Below, one piece after another: positions 4,980 through 10,772 of a DNA stretch of 10,772 bases. Source of the stretch: an uncultured Lachnospiraceae bacterium. GTDB lineage: Bacteria > Bacillota > Clostridia > Lachnospirales > Lachnospiraceae. Each line of letters starts with the position of its first letter. Position 1 is the stretch's first letter. The translations under genes were made by a program, and so were the position numbers. The DNA lies in NCBI GenBank assembly GCA_910586555.1, contig CAJUJY010000089.1, forward strand, positions 1-10,772. Direction: 5' to 3'. The notes under the pieces were generated by a model. That model did not search any database, was not told the origin of the DNA, and worked only from the letters and a program-made list of their open reading frames with translations.

Positions 4980-5171
4980 GTGTATAAGGCTTATACATGG
5001 TTTTAAACTATACTGGTAATAAAAATTACCATGCCTTTATAAACTGGCTGTACAAGTCTTATAGGACGTTACAAGGCATCTGCTACAATATAATTGTAAG
5101 TATCTGTATTGCACCAGGTATATAATGCATGATAATAAATATTGGTTTAAAACGTGTATAAAGCTTATGCA
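4980..5171. repeat. Two copies of an 18-bp palindrome forming a long inverted repeat
   Basis: GTGTATAAGGCTTATACA (4980-4997) and GTGTATAAAGCTTATGCA (5154-5171) match at 16 of 18 positions. The first contains a palindrome with two perfect 8-base arms around one central base. The sequence next to each, GTTTTAAAC (4999-5007) and GTTTAAAAC (5145-5153), makes the whole an inverted repeat of about 28 bases enclosing about 135 bases. Confidence 0.65.
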
Positions 5172-5240
5172 GGCAATTTAAATTATTTTGTTGTGGGTCA
5201 GTTATAAGTATATAAAACGCTCCTGTATGGATTATAAGAC

Positions 5241-5300
5241 GGTTTATACCGGATATGTATAACATGGTTTATACTGGATTTATACATTAAGGTTTAATAA
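5241..5300 (+). repeat. Short tandem array with a 25-bp period
   Basis: GGTTTATACCGGAT (5241), GGTTTATACTGGAT (5266) and GGTTTAATAA (5291) begin exactly 25 bases apart. The first two units agree in 13 of their first 14 bases and the third only in its first six. Iteron-like, but too few copies to call an origin. Confidence 0.5.
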
Positions 5301-5718
5301 TTATTACCTGTTGTATATTTGATATACATACATTGGATAAATATTTAATTAGTAATGCTTAACAAAAAGATATATTTGTAATATTTATTCACTAATAATG
5401 CATATTTATGCATTATACATATTGCCAGTATATACTATATATAGCACATATTTGTTGTATGATGTATTATATTATGTATATTTATGCATAATTTGTATTA
5501 GTTTACTGGTTATAAACCAAAAAAATTTTAAAATTGCGAACTAAAAATATTATATAATATATATGCATACAAATGCTGTACAAATATAATACAATTTAAT
5601 ATTACATTAGTGACAAACTAACATAAATATATTATATATGTTGTAATAAATATTGCTATATATATTAAATACTATATGTGATAAATATATATATTTATAT
5701 TTTATATAAATCATGTAA

Positions 5719-5766
5719 TTAAAAATTAAGTTTTAAAAATGTACTTTTTTCATAATTTCCTCCCAT
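5719..5766 (-). CDS. Micro-ORF of 15 codons with strong ribosome site, possible gene stub
   Basis: On the minus strand AAAGGAGG lies 9 bases before an ATG opening MGGNYEKSTFLKLNF. A second GGGAGG-N5-ATG inside it opens only five codons. A plausible promoter (TTGCCA, then TTAATA after 17 bases) lies upstream. The good start context with almost no coding sequence behind it suggests a truncated gene whose body was lost in the AT-rich region, or a leader peptide. It points away from ychF. Confidence 0.25.
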   Translation of the reverse strand: MGGNYEKSTFLKLNF

Positions 5767-5902
5767 TTTGAAACGCCTCCTTTCTGCTTTTTTCTCATGT
5801 ATCTATATTAACATAAAACTATATGTTTTGGCAAAAATTATTTATTTTTATACCCTAAAGACTGAATAGTAACGGTTTATATATACATTTATTATATAAA
5901 TA

Positions 5903-5932
5903 TTGAAATATACCAGAAACTTGTGTTATAAT
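5903..5932 (+). promoter_or_regulatory. Promoter of ychF-lgt
   Basis: TTGAAA (5903-5908) and a perfect TATAAT (5927-5932) are 18 bases apart, with an extended -10 TGT directly before the TATAAT. The expected leader is about 50 bases and carries GAGGAG (5971-5976) 11 bases before the ychF ATG. Confidence 0.77.
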
Positions 5933-5987
5933 TACCAAATATTGATTGGATTTGAGCAAATTTATAACTTGAGGAGATAAAATTATT

Positions 5988-7085
5988 ATGAAATTAGGAA
6001 TTGTTGGTTTGCCAAATGTCGGCAAAAGTACATTATTTAACTCATTAACAAAAGCTGGTGCGGAGTCCGCGAACTACCCTTTTTGTACGATTGACCCAAA
6101 TATAGGGATAGTGCCTGTACCAGATTCAAGGCTTGATGTGCTTGCAAAGATGCATAATTCTGCAAAGGTTGTACCTGCGGTAATTGAGTTTGTTGATATA
6201 GCAGGCCTTGTAAAAGGGGCTTCTAAGGGTGAGGGCCTTGGAAACCAGTTTCTTTCAAATATACGTGAAGTTGATGCAATTATACATGTGGTACGCTGTT
6301 TTGAAGACAGCAATATTGTACATGTTGACGGAAGTATAGACCCTCTCCGTGATATTGAAACAATAAACCTGGAACTTTTATTTTCTGATCTTGAAATACT
6401 TGAAAGACGTTATGCAAAGCTTGTTAAAAGTGTAAAGGGTGATAAAACATTTACAAAGGAAAAAGATCTTGTAGAAAACCTTAAAAAACATCTTGAAGAT
6501 GGCAAAATGGCTAAAAGTTATGAAACGGCTGACGATGATGAAAAAGCACTACTTGAAAGTTTTAACCTGCTTACAGGTAAACCAGTTATTTATGCTGCCA
6601 ATGTTTCTGAAGATGAACTTGCAGAAGATGCAGCAGGAAACAGTTATGTTAATTCAGTAAAGGAATATGCACATAATGAGGGTTCTGAAGTTTTTGTAAT
6701 ATGTGCGCAGATAGAACAGGAAATTGCAGAACTTGATGATGAAGAAAGGAAAATGTTTCTTGATGATCTTGGAATTAAAGAATCAGGGCTTGAAAAAATG
6801 ATACGTGCAAGTTATTCGCTTCTTGGGCTTATAAGTTATATAACTTCTGGTGAAATGGAAACAAAAGCATGGACAATAAAAAAAGGCACAAAAGCACCAC
6901 AGGCGGCCGGAAAGATACATTCAGATTTTGAAAGAGGTTTTATACGTGCAGAGGTTGTAAGTTATAATAACCTTGTGGAACAGGGGAGCATGAATTCTGC
7001 AAAAGAAAAAGGCCTTGTACGCTCTGAAGGTAAAGAATATATAGTACAAGATGGAGATGTTATATTATTCCGTTTTAACGTATAG
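5988..7085 (+). CDS. ychF: YchF/OLA1-family redox- and translation-associated ATPase
   Basis: This 365-residue protein has full length for YchF, the universally conserved Obg-related P-loop NTPase that binds the ribosome and is linked to translation and stress response. Residues 7-14 (GLPNVGKS) are the P-loop, 30-38 (YPFCTIDPN) the G2 region and 70-73 (DIAG) within DIAGLVKGASKGEGLG the G3 region. G4 is NVSE (205-208) in place of NKxD, the change that gives the family its preference for ATP over GTP. The stretch 278-365 is the C-terminal TGS domain, including the signature HSDFERGFIRAEV (311-323). A coiled-coil helical insert lies around 125-190. ATG and ribosome site are clear. lgt follows 14 bases later, so the two are probably cotranscribed. 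Confidence 0.98.
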   Translation: MKLGIVGLPNVGKSTLFNSLTKAGAESANYPFCTIDPNIGIVPVPDSRLDVLAKMHNSAKVVPAVIEFVDIAGLVKGASKGEGLGNQFLSNIREVDAIIHVVRCFEDSNIVHVDGSIDPLRDIETINLELLFSDLEILERRYAKLVKSVKGDKTFTKEKDLVENLKKHLEDGKMAKSYETADDDEKALLESFNLLTGKPVIYAANVSEDELAEDAAGNSYVNSVKEYAHNEGSEVFVICAQIEQEIAELDDEERKMFLDDLGIKESGLEKMIRASYSLLGLISYITSGEMETKAWTIKKGTKAPQAAGKIHSDFERGFIRAEVVSYNNLVEQGSMNSAKEKGLVRSEGKEYIVQDGDVILFRFNV

Positions 7086-7099
7086 TATTGGAGGCTTTT

Positions 7100-7963
7100 A
7101 TGGGAGCAGATATAAGATTTCCACATTTGGGCATAGAAATTGAAAAACTTGGCAAAAACATTTCTGTCTGGGGTTTTTCTATTGCATATTATGGAATAAT
7201 CATATCACTTGGAATGTTATGCGGATACCTTATGGCTTCATTCCAGGCAAAACGGACAGGACAGGATAAGGAAATTTATCTTGACCTTGCACTATGGGAT
7301 ATTGTATTTGCAGTTATAGGTGCAAGGCTGTATTATGTTATATTTAGCTGGGATTACTACGGTAAAAACCTTGGGGAAATATTTAATATACGTGGTGGAG
7401 GGCTTGCAATCTATGGCGGCGTTATAGCAGGCGTATTAACAACATTCGTATTTTCAAAAATAAAGAAAGTGCCATTTTTAAGGCTTGCAGATACTGCATG
7501 TACAGGCCTTTTAACAGGGCAGATAATAGGAAGGTGGGGAAATTTCTTTAACAGGGAAGCATTTGGCGGTTATACGGACTGTCTTTTTGCAATGCAGTTA
7601 AAAATGCCAGATGTCAATAAATCTTATATTACTGATGAATTATACAGCCATGCTGTATCCGTAAACGGAACCAGCTATATACAAGTACACCCTACATTCC
7701 TTTATGAATCTGCCTGGAATATCTGTGTACTTGCTGTAATACTGTTATTCACTAGAAAAAGGAAATATGACGGGCAGTTATTTCTTATATACCTTCTTGG
7801 ATATGGTGCTGGAAGAGTATGGATAGAAGGGCTTAGGACAGACCAGCTTTTATTTCCAGGGACAAAAATTGCAGTTTCACAGGTACTATCAGGAATATTA
7901 GCTGTTACTGCTGTGATAGTCCTTGTATGGAAAGCAGTAAAAGAAAGGAAAATTAAAAAATGA
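7100..7963 (+). CDS. lgt: Prolipoprotein diacylglyceryl transferase
   Basis: This 287-residue inner-membrane enzyme transfers diacylglycerol from phosphatidylglycerol to the lipobox cysteine of prolipoproteins, the first step of lipoprotein maturation. Seven or so hydrophobic segments are visible, for example around 27-48, 62-83, 103-118, 205-218, 227-240 and 260-278. The Lgt signature GRWGNFFNREAFGG (144-157) is intact, preceded by GGGLAIYGGVIAG (99-111). HPTFLYES (197-204) and GRVWIEGLRTD (238-248) provide the other conserved polar residues. The ATG at 7100 is chosen because TTGGAGG ends 5 bases before it. An alternative TTG at 7088 would use that ribosome site as coding sequence. Position right after ychF implies cotranscription, although no functional link is known. 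Confidence 0.97.
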   Translation: MGADIRFPHLGIEIEKLGKNISVWGFSIAYYGIIISLGMLCGYLMASFQAKRTGQDKEIYLDLALWDIVFAVIGARLYYVIFSWDYYGKNLGEIFNIRGGGLAIYGGVIAGVLTTFVFSKIKKVPFLRLADTACTGLLTGQIIGRWGNFFNREAFGGYTDCLFAMQLKMPDVNKSYITDELYSHAVSVNGTSYIQVHPTFLYESAWNICVLAVILLFTRKRKYDGQLFLIYLLGYGAGRVWIEGLRTDQLLFPGTKIAVSQVLSGILAVTAVIVLVWKAVKERKIKK

Positions 7964-8106
7964 CGGCTTAAAAAAGCAGCCAGAAGCGATATGGTACCTC
8001 TAAAGCAGCCAGATACAATATATAAACCTGTTACTTTGGAGGTATGCATCCCTTGCCATTTAAATAGCATCTGCAAAACTGTACCCTTTCTGTATATGCC
8101 ATGGTA
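7964..8106. other. Convergent gap between lgt and the McrB-like stub, with a 12-bp direct repeat
   Basis: AAAGCAGCCAGA occurs at 7973-7984 and 8002-8013, 29 bases apart. No strong terminator is visible for lgt: a small GCTT-AAAA-AAGC hairpin near 7967 lacks a T run. No gene seen. Confidence 0.5.
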
Positions 8107-8337
8107 TCAAATTTTAAAATATTCTCCTGCAATATTTTCTAACTGTTCTGCAATCTTCGTAAATGGTACCTTCTTTGTTGATACAGCAAACATTTCACTA
8201 AAGTTTTCAGCATTAATCTTCCAGTGTTCCTGAAACCACTTTACTGCTTTCCATTTGAATTTTTTATCTTTCCAGCGTTCTGAAAAAGCATCTTTATAAC
8301 TTTTCAGGGCTATTTGCATCTTTTCATTATTTATCAT
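8107..8337 (-). CDS. 76-aa protein resembling the N-terminal segment of McrB-type proteins
   Basis: This is a small, basic, Trp- and Lys-rich soluble protein. Residues 8-50 (ALKSYKDAFSERWKDKKFKW, then KAVKWFQEHWKINAENFSEM) follow a pattern I associate with the N-terminal segment of McrB-like AAA+/GTPase restriction proteins: 'SYK..F....W..EKFKW.AVK.FQ..W.I.A..F..M'. That is from memory, not from a search. The rest of such a protein is absent: the frame ends after a different tail (FTKIAEQLENIAGEYFKI). GGAGG sits 8 bases before the ATG, so it is probably translated. It starts 54 bases after the hsdR stop on the same strand, within a likely restriction locus. It may be a gene stub, a decoy or a stand-alone domain. 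Confidence 0.6.
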   Translation of the reverse strand: MINNEKMQIALKSYKDAFSERWKDKKFKWKAVKWFQEHWKINAENFSEMFAVSTKKVPFTKIAEQLENIAGEYFKI

Positions 8338-8391
8338 TTAATATGCCTCCATACCAGTAAAATTTTCCTATCCACAAATTACATTATATTA

Positions 8392-10740
8392 TTATTCTCC
8401 ACTGTTACTATATGGCATATAAGGGGTTTCTGCTGCCGCCGCTGCCATATCTTCTGCTGGCAGACCATATTCTGTCTTTTCATGCTCCATTTGTATAAAC
8501 GGGTTTTGTACCCCAATATCAAAGTATTTTTCAAAGAATATTTCTAACTTGTTAATAATATTTTGTTTTTTAGCATCCCTGCCGCTTCCGCCAAAACGTG
8601 ACATTGGTGGCATTATTTTATCTATGCCTGTCCCTGTGGTTTTAATTTCACCATCACGGAAAGCATTTTCAAGGAATTTACGGGTGTCTTCAGGTTTTAG
8701 TTTTTCTTTTTCAATAATATTTTTAAGCTCACCACTACATTGTTCTGTTACATAATAATTCCATTCCGCCATTATATCTTCCATACCGCCAGTCTGGGCA
8801 ATAAAGTTTTCTATAAGCTGTTTTTTGCTGCGCAGGTGGGGGCTGGCATTAACAGCTTTTTTAATTGTAATAAGTATTTCCTTGTCTTTACAGTTATCAT
8901 TATGGTATTTGCTTACAAGCATTAAAATATAATCAATATTAATTTCTATCTGTTTTACTAATTCTGTTTCAAAAACAATATCATCTGTAATATCCCTGCT
9001 TTCCCCGTTTTCACGCCTGCATTTCCATTCATCATGCAAATCCTGGTATCTGCCAAGGTAATCCTGTAGGTCACGTTCTGTAATAAGTTCTTTGTCTTTA
9101 AAATCATCAAAAGATAACAGCAGGTTTCTTATTTTTAAAACTGTCCCAAACAGTGCAATAAAATCTTTCTGGTTCTGTTCACCAGTAATCCGTGGTTCTG
9201 ATAAAGGGAATTTTTCCCCAAGTTCTTTAATTAAATCTACATAACCAGGCACTTTTTTGCCTTTTTGGGATTCATATCCATTATAGTAATCTTTAAATCC
9301 CCTAAGAAGTACAATGCCGCCTGCTTCTTTATCACCAAACCTTGCAATGGCACTGTCAACACATTTCTGGAGGTTACGGAAGCACACAATATTACCAAAG
9401 GTTTTTACAGAATTTAAAATACGGTTTGTCCTGGAAAATGCCTGTATAAGACCATGCATTTTAAGGTTTTTATCAACCCAGAGGGTATTTAAGGTAGTGG
9501 CATCAAAACCTGTAAGGAACATATTTACAACAATTAGCAAATCCAGTTCTTTGTTTTTCATACGCAGTGACACATCTTTATAATAATTCTGGAACTTTTC
9601 ACTAGATGTATCATACAGGGTCTGGAACATCTGGTTATAATCATTAATTGCTGCTTCAAGGAAATCACGTGAGTTTTTATCAAGTGCAGATGTATTGTCT
9701 GGGTTTTCTTCATCAATAATGCCATCTGCTTCTTCTTCATTTGCACTATAACTGAAAATAACTGCTACATTAAGCCTCTTTGAAGGATCTGCTGCCATCT
9801 GGCGTTTAAATTCCTGGTAATAAAGCTTTGCCATTGCTACAGATGATACTGCAAAAATAGAATTAAATCCTCTTATATATTTATTCTCCCTGTTTTCTTT
9901 TATATCTTTACGCTTTGCTTCTGCAACCTGCCTTATATTGGTTAATGCATTAAAAACATATGTCTTATCATTACGGTAAGTTTTCTGGTTAAAATGTTCC
10001 AGTATATATGTTGTAACATTTTTAATTCTTTTTGGCGCCATCATTGCCTTTTCACGGTCAATGTCCCATACCATCTCATCAGTAATTTCTTCTTCTTTTT
10101 TCATTGTCTGTGCATAATCCACACGGAATGGAAGTACATTTTTATCATTAATTGCATCTATAATTGTATATGTATGGAGCTGGTCACCAAATAATGTTTC
10201 TGTAGTTAGTAACTGGCTGCTGCCCTGCTGTGCTGTATTTGCCGCAAATATAGGAGTCCCTGTAAAACCGAATAAATGGTATTTTTTAAAATGTTTTGTA
10301 ATGGCTTTATGCATATCACCAAACTGGCTTCTGTGGCACTCATCAAAAATAATTACAACATGGCTGCCATACACTTCATGTTTTGGGTTTTTCTTAATAA
10401 AAGACGCAAGTTTCTGGATAGTTGTAATAATAATATGGGCATCTTTATTTTCAAGCTGCTTTGTCAAAATAGCAGTTGAAGTATTACTGTTTGCTGCACC
10501 TTTTTCAAACCTGTCATATTCCTTCATTGTCTGGTAATCAAGGTCTTTCCTGTCTACAACAAAAAGCACCTTATCTATATATTTAAGCTGTGAGGCAAGC
10601 TTTGCTGTTTTAAACGAAGCCAGTGTCTTTCCCGAACCTGTTGTATGCCATATATACCCGCCACCTGCAATACTGCCATATTTTTTATAATTACTTGCTA
10701 TTTTAATACGGTTTAAAAGTAAACGGTGGATAGCATGTAC
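8392..10740 (-). CDS. hsdR: Type I restriction enzyme R subunit (HsdR), motor and C-terminal part; N-terminus beyond an in-frame TAG
   Basis: The 782 codons open in the window encode the translocase and C-terminal helical parts of HsdR, the subunit that pulls DNA and cuts it when joined to HsdM and HsdS. Helicase motifs are in order: Walker A TTGSGKT (codons at about 10644-10624), DECH (10344-10333) within VVIIFDECHRSQFGD, motif III FGFTGTPIF, TGFD near 9513-9502 and motif VI QAFSRTNR (9444-9421). The C-terminal 200 or so residues are helical, with an odd Ala run (DMAAAAAETPY) near the end. The N-terminal nuclease domain, about 250 residues, would lie beyond the right edge. A TAG at 10743-10741 interrupts the frame 33 codons before Walker A. 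No start codon with a ribosome site follows it, so the piece is unlikely to work alone. hsdM and hsdS are not in the window. Confidence 0.93.
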   Translation of the reverse strand, partial: VHAIHRLLLNRIKIASNYKKYGSIAGGGYIWHTTGSGKTLASFKTAKLASQLKYIDKVLFVVDRKDLDYQTMKEYDRFEKGAANSNTSTAILTKQLENKDAHIIITTIQKLASFIKKNPKHEVYGSHVVIIFDECHRSQFGDMHKAITKHFKKYHLFGFTGTPIFAANTAQQGSSQLLTTETLFGDQLHTYTIIDAINDKNVLPFRVDYAQTMKKEEEITDEMVWDIDREKAMMAPKRIKNVTTYILEHFNQKTYRNDKTYVFNALTNIRQVAEAKRKDIKENRENKYIRGFNSIFAVSSVAMAKLYYQEFKRQMAADPSKRLNVAVIFSYSANEEEADGIIDEENPDNTSALDKNSRDFLEAAINDYNQMFQTLYDTSSEKFQNYYKDVSLRMKNKELDLLIVVNMFLTGFDATTLNTLWVDKNLKMHGLIQAFSRTNRILNSVKTFGNIVCFRNLQKCVDSAIARFGDKEAGGIVLLRGFKDYYNGYESQKGKKVPGYVDLIKELGEKFPLSEPRITGEQNQKDFIALFGTVLKIRNLLLSFDDFKDKELITERDLQDYLGRYQDLHDEWKCRRENGESRDITDDIVFETELVKQIEINIDYILMLVSKYHNDNCKDKEILITIKKAVNASPHLRSKKQLIENFIAQTGGMEDIMAEWNYYVTEQCSGELKNIIEKEKLKPEDTRKFLENAFRDGEIKTTGTGIDKIMPPMSRFGGSGRDAKKQNIINKLEIFFEKYFDIGVQNPFIQMEHEKTEYGLPAEDMAAAAAETPYMPYSNSGE

Positions 10741-10772
10741 CTATACAAAATCCGAACCATCCTGTATCATAG
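10741..10772 (-). pseudogene. hsdR: Upstream in-frame continuation of hsdR, interrupted by TAG
   Basis: Upstream of the TAG (10743-10741) the same frame continues to the window edge as MIQDGSDFV, then the stop, then VHAIHRLLLNRI. It reads as one smooth HsdR-like stretch, with TAG where a CAG (Gln) would fit. This suggests a nonsense mutation rather than a natural gene end. Only nine codons support it. Confidence 0.5.

Larger units (their letters stand above)
4942..5902. other. AT-rich intergenic region of about 1 kb without a convincing gene
   Basis: No long frame with coding character or a ribosome site is visible in either direction. The left third holds inverted and direct repeats (listed separately). 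The region 5300-5720 is nearly pure A and T, with many TATATA, TGCATA and TTATGCAT elements that make self-complementary DNA. A short hairpin TGGTAAT-AAAA-ATTACCA lies near 5014-5031. ATGCCTT (5031-5037) can pair with AAGGCAT (5073-5079) around it. No tRNA, riboswitch or known RNA was recognised. It may be decayed DNA between the accessory region and ychF, or an easily melted or bent regulatory region. Confidence 0.6.

Noticed and set aside
5083..5265. Minus-strand 60-codon open frame in the AT-rich region
   Set aside because: No ribosome site, low-complexity composition, and it overlaps the repeats.
4980..5300. CRISPR array
   Set aside because: The repeats are too few, too short and irregular, and there are no cas genes.
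5300..5720. Possible replication origin because of extreme AT content
   Set aside because: No cluster of DnaA boxes (TTATCCACA) is visible and no replication gene is adjacent.
7702..8076. Minus-strand 124-codon frame overlapping the end of lgt
   Set aside because: Largely antisense to the strongly supported lgt gene, with no start signal.

Overview
The window looks like chromosomal DNA from a low-GC Firmicute, most likely a clostridium of the Lachnospiraceae type. The basis is the strongly AT-rich base composition, AGGAGG-type ribosome binding sites before nearly every gene, TTG and GTG starts, the adjacent ychF-lgt pair, and small accessory proteins of a style common in that family. Species cannot be named from this.

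Left part (1-4903) is an accessory region. On the minus strand, read right to left, are: a frameshifted gene remnant (3561-3690), a small hypothetical gene (3300-3533), a 219-residue hypothetical gene (2409-3068), a DinJ/YafQ toxin-antitoxin pair (2325-1775), a small hypothetical gene (1522-1265), a MazE/MazF pair (1181-556) and another small hypothetical gene (430-206). Most units end in a recognisable hairpin-plus-T terminator. On the plus strand is a small Cro/C1-type HTH gene (3939-4190), followed by a toxin-first RelE/ParE-type operon (4325-4819) with its own promoter and terminator. The two plus-strand promoters are decorated with five copies of the motif TACACRAAAATAGAC, which suggests that the HTH protein controls both itself and the RelE operon.

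The middle (about 4904-5926) is a roughly 1-kb, extremely AT-rich stretch without a convincing gene. It holds a palindrome repeated twice, a short tandem array with a 25-bp period, and two micro-ORFs with good Shine-Dalgarno sequences that may be 5' stubs of lost genes.

The right part starts with a housekeeping pair, ychF (5988-7085) and lgt (7100-7963), driven by a clear extended -10 promoter. It is followed, convergently, by a small gene resembling the N-terminal segment of McrB-type proteins (8337-8107) and by the motor and C-terminal part of a type I restriction subunit HsdR (10740-8392). The hsdR reading frame carries an in-frame TAG at 10743-10741, upstream of the Walker A motif, while coding-like sequence continues in frame to the window edge. 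The gene may therefore be inactivated by a nonsense mutation.

The genes fall into three functional groups: stress and addiction modules that stabilise DNA or respond to phage, a restriction remnant, and a core translation/envelope pair. The strongest candidate for something not yet described is the repeat-linked HTH plus RelE-type module at 3781-4903.
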